Shown in pieces: positions 1 to 7,912 of a stretch of DNA of 64,000 bases (its first letter is position 1; each line of letters opens with the position of its first letter). Location of the stretch: contig NZ_CP087999.1 in the NCBI RefSeq assembly GCF_021044625.1, forward strand, positions 1,567,001-1,631,000, written 5' to 3'. The notes beneath the pieces were generated by a model, which was not told the origin of the DNA, did no database searches, and saw only the letters and a list, made by a program, of their open reading frames with translations. The position numbers and the translations under genes are program-made. The DNA comes from Geomonas sp. RF6. Its GTDB lineage: Bacteria > Desulfobacterota > Desulfuromonadia > Geobacterales > Geobacteraceae.

Positions 1-113
1 TCCTGGCCAAGTCAAATCCCCCCTGTCCCCCCTTCGCAAAGGGGGGGACGCGAGGCCTCGTGCGGCCCTTCATTGGAACATACTACGGCTTCCCCGGAAT
101 TCTCGGATGAGCC
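1..113. repeat. Dispersed MITE-like repeat, copy 1 (arm C - core - arm A)
   Basis: The G/C-rich core at about 23-49 is a near-palindrome centred on TTCGCAAA. The arm at about 50-113 recurs almost unchanged at 23055-23127 and, inverted, at 50647-50712. It ends in GAATTCTCGGATGAGCC, which matches the terminal inverted repeat of the ISL3 element at 21717-23046. The left arm (TCAAATCCCCCCTG) recurs at 21684 and, inverted, near 21520-21533. The copy may begin outside the window. Confidence 0.75.
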
Positions 114-155
114 AACAAGAAAAGCCAGGAGGCACGCCCCTGGCTTTTCTTGTTG
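113..155 (-). terminator. Rho-independent terminator after tatB (probably bidirectional)
   Basis: A perfect 17-bp inverted repeat (CAACAAGAAAAGCCAGG and its complement) has A-rich and T-rich outer stems and a 9-nt loop. It lies 27 bases after the tatB stop and would end the hydrogenase transcript. Confidence 0.85.
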
Positions 156-181
156 CTGCACATTTTGCCTGCGCGGGGGCA

Positions 182-466
182 TTAGGCCGAGGCGGCCCCT
201 GCACCTGCGGCGCTGCCATCTGCCTGCGCCTTCCCCTGCTCCGCCGCCTGCTGCGCGGCGAGCTGTTCCTCTTTGGCAAGTCTCTCCTTTTCCTCTGCGA
301 CCCTTGCCTCCTGCTCGATGCTGTTCCTGAAATCGTTGGAGGCGCGCTTGAACTGAGCTATCCCCTTGCCGAGCGAGCTCGCGATCTCCGGAAGCTTTTG
401 CGGCCCCATCACCACGAGCGCGATGACGAGGATGATCATTAATTCGGGCGTTCCTATTCCAAACAT
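182..466 (-). CDS. tatB: Twin-arginine translocase subunit TatB-like
   Basis: This 94-residue protein has one N-terminal membrane helix (residues about 7-22). The helix is followed by the GPQKLPEIA hinge, an amphipathic helix and a charged, Ala/Gln-rich tail, which is the TatA/B/E layout. The G-P hinge and longer tail favour TatB over TatA. The Tat system exports folded proteins, including the cofactor-loaded hydrogenase whose small subunit carries a twin-arginine signal upstream in this operon. It is the last gene of the run and is followed by a strong terminator. No tatC is present in the window. The TatB versus second-TatA call is moderate; family membership is firm. Confidence 0.85.
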   Translation of the reverse strand: MFGIGTPELMIILVIALVVMGPQKLPEIASSLGKGIAQFKRASNDFRNSIEQEARVAEEKERLAKEEQLAAQQAAEQGKAQADGSAAGAGAASA

Positions 467-509
467 ATATATTCCTTTTTCACAGCCTTCAGTGCCGACA
501 GTGCCGAAA

Positions 510-677
510 CTACGACTTGGGGGTGATGTCTATGTCCTCACGCCCTTCCGAAGCCTTCTTGAAATTCCTGATGCTCTTGCCAAACGCCCCGCCGATCTCG
601 GGCAGTTTCCCCGCCCCGAAGACGACGAGAATGATTGCCAGGATGATGACAAGCTCGGGCAAACCGAAACCAAACAT
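510..677 (-). CDS. tatA: Twin-arginine translocase subunit TatA
   Basis: This 55-residue protein has an N-terminal membrane helix (GLPELVIILAIILVVFG) followed by the FGAGKLPEIGGAFGKSI hinge and amphipathic helix typical of TatA/TatE. The ATG at 677 has an upstream AGG. The gene sits 27 bases after hypA and 43 bases before tatB, on the same strand, so it reads as part of the hydrogenase operon. It would form the export pore for the Tat-dependent small subunit HyaS. It is short but complete, as TatA proteins often are. Confidence 0.88.
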   Translation of the reverse strand: MFGFGLPELVIILAIILVVFGAGKLPEIGGAFGKSIRNFKKASEGREDIDITPKS

Positions 678-704
678 GTATAACCTCCGTAACGTCCTTT
701 GTAG

Positions 705-1037
705 TTATTCTACTTCCAGCTCTTTTACCCGCAGTTCCTCGCCGGAGACGATGCTCACTCCGAAGCTGCCGCACGAGGGACAGGGGTCGTAATAGTTCCT
801 GATCCCGAAGGTGGCGTTGCACGACCCGCAGTGCCCCCTCCCCGGAATCTCCTCGATTACCAGCCGCGCACCTTCGAGAAGGGTGCCGGAGGTGCACGCG
901 GCAAAGCAGAATTCAACCGCGTCGGGGATGACTCCGGAAAGAGCTCCCACTTCGAGCGTCACCTCCGTGACCTTGCGCCCCCCCGCGTTCTGCTGACAAA
1001 TTTCCACGATTCCCTGGGTTATGGACATTTCGTGCAT
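705..1037 (-). CDS. hypA: Hydrogenase nickel-insertion protein HypA
   Basis: This 110-residue protein begins MHEMSI, with the His2 nickel-binding residue that is invariant in HypA. It carries a zinc-binding pair of CxxC motifs (CGSC and CPSC, residues about 71-90). HypA delivers Ni to the large-subunit precursor together with HypB. It follows the maturation protease and precedes tatA on the same strand. HypB, D, E and F are not encoded in the window, so they must act from elsewhere in the genome. Length and motifs are normal for the family. Confidence 0.95.
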   Translation of the reverse strand: MHEMSITQGIVEICQQNAGGRKVTEVTLEVGALSGVIPDAVEFCFAACTSGTLLEGARLVIEEIPGRGHCGSCNATFGIRNYYDPCPSCGSFGVSIVSGEELRVKELEVE

Positions 1038-1131
1038 GGGAAGATCCTTTTGGAGAAGAGGTGCTGAAGACGCCGCCGGGGCGGCACAGAGTGGAACCCG
1101 CTTCTCCTTGTAGCCTGTTGCGTCTTCCGCG

Positions 1132-1593
1132 TCAAGCGAAGCCCTGCACTGCCTCCCCCGCTATCTCGCTGCGTATCGCCTCCAGAAGCGGCCCGAAGGT
1201 CTCCTGCACCTGAGGAGAGAGATCGAGCCCCCACTCGATTGCGGCGGGCTCTACTCCGTACACCACGACTTCAGGCACCGAAGTGCGGCCGCAGAGGAAG
1301 AGGGCCCGGGCGAGATCGAAGTTGTGCAGCGATCCCCCCATCTGGCGCGACCTGCACTCCGCAAAGGGGATCCGGTACACTGTCCCCGGCGCCTCCCCCG
1401 CCTCCATCGCATCGACGATGATGATGCGGTCGGCATCCTCGAGCGCGGGTAGCGCATCGAGAAAGGCGCACCCGACGTCGAGGATCTCGGTTTCGCCACG
1501 AAGTTCCTCCTGCGCGAGGGCGCGGGCGGCATGCACCCCCACGCCCTCGTCTGCCAGGAGGAGGTTTCCTATGCCAAGGACAACCGTCTTCAT
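1132..1593 (-). CDS. hyaP: Hydrogenase maturation endopeptidase (HyaD/HybD family)
   Basis: This 153-residue protein opens MKTVVLGIGNLLLADEGVGVHA, the signature of the HyaD/HybD/HoxM peptidases. The Glu in ADEGVG and an Asp near residue 62 (IIIVDAM) act as nickel ligands. The enzyme removes the C-terminal peptide of the large subunit after Ni insertion. Its ATG lies directly against the hyaL stop codon, so the two genes are almost certainly co-translated. Its partner is the large subunit just upstream. Confidence 0.93.
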   Translation of the reverse strand: MKTVVLGIGNLLLADEGVGVHAARALAQEELRGETEILDVGCAFLDALPALEDADRIIIVDAMEAGEAPGTVYRIPFAECRSRQMGGSLHNFDLARALFLCGRTSVPEVVVYGVEPAAIEWGLDLSPQVQETFGPLLEAIRSEIAGEAVQGFA

Positions 1594-3042
1594 CTACGCC
1601 CTCGACCGCGCCTGGGCGACGACCACGGGAGTCCCTTCCGGGCGGATGACATGCACCGCGCAGGAGAGGCAGGGGTCAAAGGAGTGAATGACACGCAGCA
1701 CCTCGACCGGCTGGGTGGCGTTGGTGACCGGCGTGCCGATAAGTGCCTGCTCCAGGGGGCCGCGCACGCCGTTCGTATCCTTCGGCGAGGCGTTCCAGCA
1801 GGTCGGGGTGATGATCTGGTAGTTCGCAATCTTGCCGGTGGAGGAGATGTTGAGCCAGTGGCCGAGTCCGCCGCGCGGCGCTTCGGTGAGCCCCACCCCG
1901 GTCTTGCTGACCGGGACGGTGAGGTTGTTGATGACAGCGCCGCCGACGGCAATCTGGGCCAGCCAGTCCTGCATCGCGGTCGCGACCTTCAGCGCTTCCC
2001 GGGCGCGTGCCTGGTGGCGGTCCATGACGGAGACGCCGCTGCGGTAGTCGCCGTTTACCCACATGCGGGCCAGCGGCCCCATCTCGAACGGCGCGTTGCT
2101 GTAGCGGGGCGCCTTCATCCAGGAGTAGGCCGCAGCCTTCGTGGCGGGATCGACGGTAACCGTGTTGCCGGCCGCAGGATTGAGGTTGTTGGTGGCATTG
2201 TCATACCAGGAGTAGGTAACCATCTCCTTGATGTTGGCGGTGGAGAGCGCCTGCACCGTCCCGGGCGCGCTGTTGTACACGAGGCCGCGCTTCAGGAACT
2301 TGGTGCTGCCGCTGTCCACCGTGTCGAAGACGCCGTAGGCCATGAGGTTTCCGTGCCCCTTGCCGATCTGCTTGTAGTCGCTGTACACGCTCGCCAGGAG
2401 ATCGACGTCCGGGAGGTAGGTGTACTGGATGAACTGCAGCATCTCGTTCAGGTAGTTGCGGAAGAGCCCGATGTTGGTGGAGGTCGGCTTGGTGGTGATC
2501 CCGCCGGCCTGGAAGGACGGGGGTGACGGCAGCCTCCCGCCGAAGATCGCCCCCATCTCGTGCGCCTTCCTGCGCATGGTGACAGCGGTGGTGAAGTTGT
2601 TGCTGATCTGCTGCAGCCGCGAGTCGCGCATGAGGTCGACGTTCCACACCGGGGTCCACGGCGCGCTGTCCGGACCGTTCACGTAGTCGAGCGCGGTCAG
2701 CAGGTAGAAGTGCAAGATGTGCGATTGCAGAAAGTTGGAGGCGAGCACCAGGTTGCGCATGAGCCTTCCGTTTGTGGGCGCGGTCACCACCGCCGCCTGC
2801 TCCAGCGCGAGATTTGCCGCCATGCCGTGGGAGACGGGGCAGACCCCGCAGATGCGCTGGGTGAGGTAGGAGGCATCCTTCGGGGCGCGACCCTTGAGCA
2901 TGGTCTCGAACCCGCGAAACTGCGTGCCGGTACATTGCGCGTCGGTCACCTGCTGCCTGCCGTTTACCGTGTCGATGGTGACCTTCACCTTCATATGTCC
3001 TTCGATGCGGCTAACCGGATCTACTATTGTCACTGTTGCCAT
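1594..3042 (-). CDS. hyaL: [NiFe] hydrogenase large subunit, group 1 uptake type
   Basis: This 482-residue protein binds the Ni-Fe(CN)2CO centre that splits H2. The N-terminal motif RICGVCPVSH (residues about 62-71) and the C-terminal motif DPCLSCAVH supply the four Ni-ligating cysteines. An extension of about 18 residues follows the final His, which is the peptide the maturation protease removes. RGFE and DPVSRIEGH near the N-terminus are also family hallmarks. A clear AGGAG lies upstream of ATG 3042. It is paired with the small subunit upstream and the protease downstream. It should act in the periplasm after co-export with HyaS. Confidence 0.97.
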   Translation of the reverse strand: MATVTIVDPVSRIEGHMKVKVTIDTVNGRQQVTDAQCTGTQFRGFETMLKGRAPKDASYLTQRICGVCPVSHGMAANLALEQAAVVTAPTNGRLMRNLVLASNFLQSHILHFYLLTALDYVNGPDSAPWTPVWNVDLMRDSRLQQISNNFTTAVTMRRKAHEMGAIFGGRLPSPPSFQAGGITTKPTSTNIGLFRNYLNEMLQFIQYTYLPDVDLLASVYSDYKQIGKGHGNLMAYGVFDTVDSGSTKFLKRGLVYNSAPGTVQALSTANIKEMVTYSWYDNATNNLNPAAGNTVTVDPATKAAAYSWMKAPRYSNAPFEMGPLARMWVNGDYRSGVSVMDRHQARAREALKVATAMQDWLAQIAVGGAVINNLTVPVSKTGVGLTEAPRGGLGHWLNISSTGKIANYQIITPTCWNASPKDTNGVRGPLEQALIGTPVTNATQPVEVLRVIHSFDPCLSCAVHVIRPEGTPVVVAQARSRA

Positions 3043-3159
3043 AAACTCTCCTATTCAGAGGTGATGTACGTTTAAGAGAAATCCTTCCCCGTTCCCTCGC
3101 GGGCACCGTGGCGACAGATTCGCCACGCGCTGAGCCGGTGGGGGGTTTAGCTTCAGCCT

Positions 3160-4122
3160 CTACCCTTTCTTGCCGTGGCAGGTGGTGCAGGTCGTCCTCG
3201 GCGGGTCGACAATCTTGTGCCCCGTCGGAATCGCCCCCATGGTGCTGAAGAGCGGGGCGAACTTGTCGGGGAAACCGGGCTCGGTGCAACCCTGGCACAG
3301 GGAATCCGAGTTCACGCACCAGTTGACGCCATTGTTCCATTTGCGGGTCGGGCAGTCGGAGCGGGTATTTCTCCCCTTGCAGCCGAGGTTCCCCATGCAC
3401 AGACCGGTCTGGCTGAGCGAGGTTGCCCATGCCTTGTCCCTGCGGGGGCACTTGGAGTGCACGGTGGATCCGTAGATGCTGGTGGGCCTGCCGTTGGTGT
3501 CGAGGGTGATGGTGGTGCCCGCCAGAAGCTGCGCGAGGGTCTGCACTATCCAGTCCGGATGCGAGGGGCACCCCGGGATGTTGACCGTGGAAAGCCCTGT
3601 GGCAGCCTTTACCCCATTGATAAGGGTAGGGTTCGGAGCGGCTCCGCAGACGCCGCCGTAGCTTGCGCACGTCCCCACGCAGACGACCTTCTTCGCCTTC
3701 GCGCCGAGCTCCTTCACCGCGGCAAGGGCAGTGGTCTCCACACCGTTCTGGGTCCACACCACGCAGGTCTTCCCGTTGTAGAGGGTCGGGATCCCCCCCT
3801 CGACCACCAGGATGAAGCTCCCCGCCTCCGCGTTTCGCAGCTGCTGCACCGCGAGCTCACCCGCCGCGCCCATCAGGGTGGGGTGGTACACGAGGTCGAT
3901 GGTGTTGATCAGCAGATCCGCCACGTCGACCGGCGCGCTGCTGGAGATCCTGTTGGAGAGGGACACGGTGCACCCGCTGCAGCCGGCGGCCTTCAACCAG
4001 ATGACGGGAGGCCCGCTCGTTGCGGCAAGCGCCTGTGACAGCGGCCCGAGCGCGGAGTGGAGTCCGAGCGCAGCCGCCGAGGCCGTGCAGTACTTCATAA
4101 AGTCTCGTCTGGAAATTTTCAT
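3160..4122 (-). CDS. hyaS: [NiFe] hydrogenase small subunit with Tat signal and C-terminal CXXCH
   Basis: This 320-residue protein starts with a twin-arginine signal (RRDFMK, then a hydrophobic stretch to about residue 33). It carries the Fe-S ligand motifs GCSGC, CVGTCASYGG, PGCPSHPDW and a Cys-rich C-terminal half, so it relays electrons from the Ni-Fe site. The usual C-terminal membrane anchor is absent. The protein instead ends in TCTTCHGKKG, a CXXCH motif that could attach a c-type haem covalently. GGAGGAG precedes ATG 4122. No cytochrome b gene follows, so electrons probably leave through a periplasmic cytochrome or this haem (inference). Confidence 0.96.
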   Translation of the reverse strand: MKISRRDFMKYCTASAAALGLHSALGPLSQALAATSGPPVIWLKAAGCSGCTVSLSNRISSSAPVDVADLLINTIDLVYHPTLMGAAGELAVQQLRNAEAGSFILVVEGGIPTLYNGKTCVVWTQNGVETTALAAVKELGAKAKKVVCVGTCASYGGVCGAAPNPTLINGVKAATGLSTVNIPGCPSHPDWIVQTLAQLLAGTTITLDTNGRPTSIYGSTVHSKCPRRDKAWATSLSQTGLCMGNLGCKGRNTRSDCPTRKWNNGVNWCVNSDSLCQGCTEPGFPDKFAPLFSTMGAIPTGHKIVDPPRTTCTTCHGKKG

Positions 4123-4275
4123 ACTTCTCCTCCTGTTGGTCTGTGTTTGTGAAGCAGGTTGAGGTTTTTTACTCTTCTTTCCTTGGTGACGCCGGTGAAG
4201 CTATAAAGTCGCCCGCTCGCGCTGCTGCGGGGGGCGGGATTGTATCTGCCGTACATCCTGGCGGGGGGGGCGCCG

Positions 4276-4503
4276 CTACTCGCTGGCGAGAGACATGACC
4301 TCTCTCATCAGCTCCAGCGTTTCTTTCGCCTCTTCCTCGCCGATCTTCGCGATGGCGAAGCCGGCGTGCACCAGCACGAAGTCGCCGCGCGTGACTGGAG
4401 CGTCGAGCATCATGAGGCTTGCCTCGCGCTGAACGCCGTCTATCTCCGCCACGATCCCCTTCTCGTTCAGGCTGACCACCTGCATTGGCACCGCTAAGCA
4501 CAT
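4276..4503 (-). CDS. hypC: Hydrogenase assembly chaperone HypC/HupF
   Basis: This 75-residue protein begins MCLAVPMQVV. The invariant Cys2 binds the Fe(CN)2CO precursor and the large-subunit apoprotein during cofactor assembly. The ribosome site AAAGGAG lies 8 bases before ATG 4503. It is the first gene after the tandem riboswitch leader and heads the hydrogenase operon, an unusual position because hypC normally sits with hypDE. Length and motif are standard. Confidence 0.95.
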   Translation of the reverse strand: MCLAVPMQVVSLNEKGIVAEIDGVQREASLMMLDAPVTRGDFVLVHAGFAIAKIGEEEAKETLELMREVMSLASE

Positions 4504-4583
4504 GTATTGATTCTCCTTTTGCTGCTGCAGCTCTTTCCCGCATCAGCTTTTTTGACACTTGTGACGGAATGCGTGCTGAGGAC

Positions 4584-4698
4584 AAAAAAAAGCCGGACCG
4601 CCAAAACTCGTGGTGACATTTCGGCAACCCGGCTGTCTCTGAGAGACCCTGTAGGCTTTCCGCCCCATTCTCGCGAATGGTTTAGTATTATCGTCTAT
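4584..4698 (-). promoter_or_regulatory. GEMM-I riboswitch, promoter-proximal to hypC, with terminator expression platform
   Basis: On the minus strand the RNA reads ACUAAACCAUUCGCGAGAAU, then GGGGCGGAAAGCCUACAGGG, a second hairpin and AGCCGGGUUGCCGAAA. This is the GEMM-I layout, with a GNRA tetraloop in P2. The last segment can pair with the downstream TTTTGGCGGTCCGGCT and run into eight T residues at 4583-4590, so terminator formation competes with the aptamer. The base aligning to ligand-reading position 20 appears to be A, as in the Geobacter cyclic AMP-GMP variants (alignment by eye). hypC starts about 80 bases downstream. Confidence 0.88.
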
Positions 4699-4861
4699 CT
4701 TTTGCTGCCCGATGGAAGACTGAGGCTTACGGCAGCGGGAACTTGCGCTTATATTAAATAATGATAATTTTAGTGTCGTCTCACCCAGTGTTTGTCAGCA
4801 GCCACAGTCAGTAATTTCCACGCTTTTCTCATAGCGGGGAAGGTGTACCGGCCTCAGACAC

Positions 4862-4972
4862 AAAAAAACCGGGGCCGTAATATCCGTTGATATTTCGGCG
4901 ACCCGGCTGTCTCAGGGAGACCCTTAGGCTTTCCGTCCCATTCTCGCGAATGGTTTAGTATTGTCGTCTATC
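4862..4972 (-). promoter_or_regulatory. GEMM-I riboswitch, distal copy in tandem, with its own terminator
   Basis: This is a second copy with the same core: ACUAAACCAUUCGCGAGAAU, GGGACGGAAAGCCUAAGGGU, a short hairpin, and CAGCCGGGUCGCCGAAAUAU. The 3' end can pair with GATATTACGGCCCCGG and is followed by seven T residues (4862-4868). The two aptamers lie about 163 bases apart on one leader, so a transcript must pass two switches before reaching hypC. Confidence 0.88.
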
Positions 4973-5000
4973 GAAATGGCATCTTGCTTCAGGTGCTCTA

Positions 5001-5030
5001 TTTCTACCGTACCTGCCGAAAAATTGTCAA
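5001..5030 (-). promoter_or_regulatory. Candidate sigma-70 promoter of the hydrogenase operon
   Basis: On the minus strand, TTGACA (5030-5025) and TAGAAA (5006-5001) are separated by 18 bases. Transcription would start near 4990, about 20 bases before the distal GEMM aptamer. The perfect -35 box and the position support it; the -10 box is imperfect. Confidence 0.6.
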
Positions 5031-5254
5031 CAAAAACCTCTCTAATTCAACTAATTACCCGGTTTTTCCAATGATGCCAGGATGTTCCGCAGCAAAAAAA
5101 TTTCCCGAGGAGGACCTTTTTCCCGGAGGGCTGCTTTAGCATGAAATCGCCGCTCTACCGGCTCCCTTAATTAACTTCCTGCCCCAGAAATGGTGCAGGT
5201 GCCGCAAATCGCTGTTGATTATTCCCGGCCCCTCACCTAGAATGAAGGAACTTA

Positions 5255-6592
5255 ATGAATATCGAGGAGATAGGATTGACAGTACTGCTCTTAGCGAGCC
5301 AGGCACGACTGCTGGAGCTCTTCCGGTCCCTGGAGGCTCAGGGCATGCTGCAACTGCAGGTCGCCTCCAGCATCACGGACGCCGAGCGACTCCTTTCCCA
5401 AAATCCCCCCGATTTTGCCTTTGTCCAGAGCCGCGTCTCCGCCCTTTCCGGAGAGATCGTGGTGCGGCACATCCGCAGTCTCCTCTCCCACCGGTCAAAG
5501 ATCGTGCTCCTGTCCGGAGACGAGGAAGAGCTGAAGAAAGCGCAGACCCTCCAGGCGCTCGCCATCAATCTCGGCAGCAGCGACGAGTCGCTCAGATACG
5601 CGGTGCGCGAGGTGCTTTCCTCGGCTGAAATCGCGCAGAAGGCGCAGGAAGCTGTCGCGCCCCCGGAGCAGGACGAAAATGACGACACTTTGGCGGCACC
5701 GGCAGAAGGGACGCCGCCGACTCCGGAGCCATCTCCCCTGGCACCGGTCCCCCCGGCAGAGGAAGGGACTGAGCCGACCGCAGCGCCGACCTCCGAGAGC
5801 GCTTTCGAGAAGACGTTGAGGGCCCAACAGGTGTATGAGCCGCAGCCGGTATCACGTGCCGAGGCGGAGCGCCAGCATCCTGCCGAGCCCCCGCAGAAGG
5901 CGCGCCGGAAGCGGCGTTGCGTCGTGATGGCACCAGCGCGGTCGCTGCGCGACTTCGCCTCGAAGAGCTACCTGTCTCCGCGCAAGCTCAGGCGCCGGAC
6001 GTTCCTGCTCATTTCCATCGTCGTCATCGGTGCCGCAGCCGTCACCGGGTATCTGCTTCGCCCCGAAACGAGAGAGACGATTCCCCTCCCCCCCCGTCCG
6101 GTCCAGAAGGTCCCGATGCCGCCGGCTCCCGCTCCGGCTGCGCCCGCACAGCCAGCCGCTCCGCAAGGTGAGGCTCCGTCCAAAGGGGATGAAGCAGTCG
6201 TTCCCGAACCCCGGCCGAAGCCGAGTGCAAGCGGAAAGGGACTTGCCGACCTCCCCCCCTTTGTGGTCGATGCCGAACAGGATACCGAGTACGGGAAGAC
6301 GCACCCCGGCTGGGAGCGGTATCTCACCTCGCGCCTCGAGTACAAGATCTTCCGGGAAGGCACCCTCATCAAAGCCGTGCAGATCATGGCGGCAAGAGAC
6401 GAGACGGTGCCTGGGGAGTTGTTCAACTGGGCGAAGAAGGAGTTTGCCGCCGCGGGGCCACACAAGCTACTATCAAAAGAGCAGAAGGGTAACTACCAGG
6501 TGGAAAAACTGCAGGCGGAGGGAGCGGGGCTGACCGTCTATCGCAAGGTCCCCGATCTGAAGATAAGGGCATTGGTCCTCTACTTCCGGTGA
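5255..6592 (+). CDS. Membrane-anchored pseudo-receiver protein of unknown function
   Basis: The first 120 or so of 445 residues resemble a response-regulator receiver fold. The phospho-acceptor position is not Asp (PPDFAFVQSR where a DxxLLD strand is expected), so phosphorylation looks unlikely. A Pro/Glu/Ala-rich linker follows, then one membrane helix (RRRTFLLISIVVIGAAAVTG, residues about 247-266). A second Pro/Ala-rich stretch leads to a C-terminal domain of about 110 residues that I do not recognise. The start follows GAAGGAA. It lies 43 bases before a small secreted LysM-like gene on the same strand, suggesting an envelope role (inference). Confidence 0.75.
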   Translation: MNIEEIGLTVLLLASQARLLELFRSLEAQGMLQLQVASSITDAERLLSQNPPDFAFVQSRVSALSGEIVVRHIRSLLSHRSKIVLLSGDEEELKKAQTLQALAINLGSSDESLRYAVREVLSSAEIAQKAQEAVAPPEQDENDDTLAAPAEGTPPTPEPSPLAPVPPAEEGTEPTAAPTSESAFEKTLRAQQVYEPQPVSRAEAERQHPAEPPQKARRKRRCVVMAPARSLRDFASKSYLSPRKLRRRTFLLISIVVIGAAAVTGYLLRPETRETIPLPPRPVQKVPMPPAPAPAAPAQPAAPQGEAPSKGDEAVVPEPRPKPSASGKGLADLPPFVVDAEQDTEYGKTHPGWERYLTSRLEYKIFREGTLIKAVQIMAARDETVPGELFNWAKKEFAAAGPHKLLSKEQKGNYQVEKLQAEGAGLTVYRKVPDLKIRALVLYFR

Positions 6593-6635
6593 TTTGCCAG
6601 CGACCGGAAGAGGAAAAGAAGGTGTTTGAGGTTTT

Positions 6636-7142
6636 ATGTTTGCATCAAGAAAAGCAGGGTTCCTGGTCATTCTCGCATCGCTCTATTTCCCCCCTCAGTC
6701 GCTCGCGGCATCCACATTCGACATCGACGTGAACGAGTTGGACAGGAAGGATTCCGCAGCGAAACCGAAGACGGCCCGCCCCAAAAAGCCGAAGCCGCCG
6801 AAGCCGAAGAAGGCGCCGAAGCCGATCATCTACGAGGACGGCTACGCCAAGTACACCGTGCAGGAGAGCGACTTCAGGACGCGGCTTCTGGCAAAGCACC
6901 TGCACCTGCCGGAGGAAGAACTACTGAGGCTTCTCCCGGAAATCCTGCGCCTGAACGGCATATCGAACCTCTCCGAGCTGGAGATCGGGCAGACGCTGAT
7001 TGTCCCGTTGCCGGCGCCGGCCGCCCCCCCCGCAGAGTCGGGAGCGCCCCCGGCGCCGGGATCGCCGGTACCCCCGCACTCCCCCTCCCCGGCCGCTCCG
7101 TCCGAAAATATCGGTCCGGAAGGTGGTTCCGGCCGCCGGTAG
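6636..7142 (+). CDS. Secreted LysM-like protein
   Basis: This 168-residue protein has an N-terminal signal peptide (cleavage near residue 24, LAAS). A Lys/Pro-rich stretch follows (residues about 44-63). The next segment, residues about 72-125 (YTVQESD..., LPEILRLNGISNLSELEIGQTLIVP), matches the shape of a degenerate LysM peptidoglycan-binding module. The tail is Pro/Ala-rich. It lies 43 bases downstream of the membrane pseudo-receiver gene and is probably co-transcribed. The LysM call rests on the terminal pattern of Asn, Gly-Q-x-L and PLP residues and is moderate. Confidence 0.7.
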   Translation: MFASRKAGFLVILASLYFPPQSLAASTFDIDVNELDRKDSAAKPKTARPKKPKPPKPKKAPKPIIYEDGYAKYTVQESDFRTRLLAKHLHLPEEELLRLLPEILRLNGISNLSELEIGQTLIVPLPAPAAPPAESGAPPAPGSPVPPHSPSPAAPSENIGPEGGSGRR

Positions 7143-7204
7143 GATACGCGCGGATCGGCTTGCGGTGGTCCAGAGATATGCACTGACGCCGGAGCCTCGT
7201 GCTC

Positions 7205-7244
7205 GTGCGCAGGCATCTTGCCTGCGATGGCGGCTCAACCGCCA
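7205..7244. repeat. Dispersed repeat, AGGCATCTTGCCTGCG family, copy 1
   Basis: The segment contains GCAGGCATCTTGCCTGC followed by an imperfect hairpin TGGCGGCTCAACCGCCA. The same two-hairpin unit occurs at 38938-38982 and 58735-58781. Confidence 0.7.
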
Positions 7245-7274
7245 GAAGAGTTACCCGTTATCTGAAGAGGCGAC

Positions 7275-7730
7275 CTACCTCTTGTCCGACGCAGCCGCAG
7301 CAGCACCCACCGGAGCAGGGGGGCCGGCCGTTTCTTTTTTACCCGAGGGTGAAGGGGGAAGCGGCTCCCCCTTTATATAGAGAACGACAAGTTCGCGAAG
7401 CTCCTCATCGACCGCAAATTTCAACGGGCTTTCAGGGAAATCCCTAAGAAACTGCGCCATGAGCTTTGCCCCCTCCAGTCGGTTACCTTTCCTGAACTGC
7501 CCCTTTGCGAGCCAGAAGAGGGCCATGTCCCGCACCTGCGACTTCGGATACTTCTTCAGTAGCGTCTCCATCTGTTCAACGCTCGAGCCATACTCTTTCT
7601 TCTGATAAGCGTTGAAAGCCGCGATAAAGAGCTGCGGAGCTTCCGAGTCGTTCGCAGAGACCGGTACAGGCAAGAGAGTGCCAATGAGTAGGGAAGCCAG
7701 GAAAACGCTGGATGAATAAAGGGAGCTCAT
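7275..7730 (-). CDS. Periplasmic tetratricopeptide-like protein
   Basis: Translation probably starts at ATG 7730, preceded by GAGGTG, giving 151 residues. A signal peptide (cleavage near VSANDS, residue 22) is followed by helical repeats. One is FNAYQKKEYGSSVEQMETLL; the next is FWLAKGQFRKGNRLEGAKLM. These resemble the repeats of YbgF/CpoB-type and outer-membrane assembly lipoproteins. The C-terminus is Ala/Pro-rich. No lipobox Cys is visible, so it should be soluble in the periplasm. The gene stands alone, divergent from the tRNA-Pro gene. Function unknown beyond protein-protein interaction. Confidence 0.7.
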   Translation of the reverse strand: MSSLYSSSVFLASLLIGTLLPVPVSANDSEAPQLFIAAFNAYQKKEYGSSVEQMETLLKKYPKSQVRDMALFWLAKGQFRKGNRLEGAKLMAQFLRDFPESPLKFAVDEELRELVVLYIKGEPLPPSPSGKKETAGPPAPVGAAAAASDKR

Positions 7731-7862
7731 AGAACACCTCGGCAAAAGAAGGATGGGGATGCTGCCGAAGTTGAGTACTTGCCAGAACGCGGCCGCGTCA
7801 GCAGCGTGGGCACCAATGTGAGGGTATCGCAAGAAGCAAATTTTTCTCCCGCCATTTTTCAC

Positions 7863-7891
7863 TTGACAGAAAAGGGCGAAAAAGCTAAAGA
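7863..7891 (+). promoter_or_regulatory. Promoter of tRNA-Pro
   Basis: TTGACA (7863-7868) and TAAAGA (7886-7891) are 17 bases apart, ending 21 bases before the mature tRNA 5' end. Confidence 0.75.
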
Positions 7892-7912
7892 TAAGACTTC
7901 CCGGACGCACCT

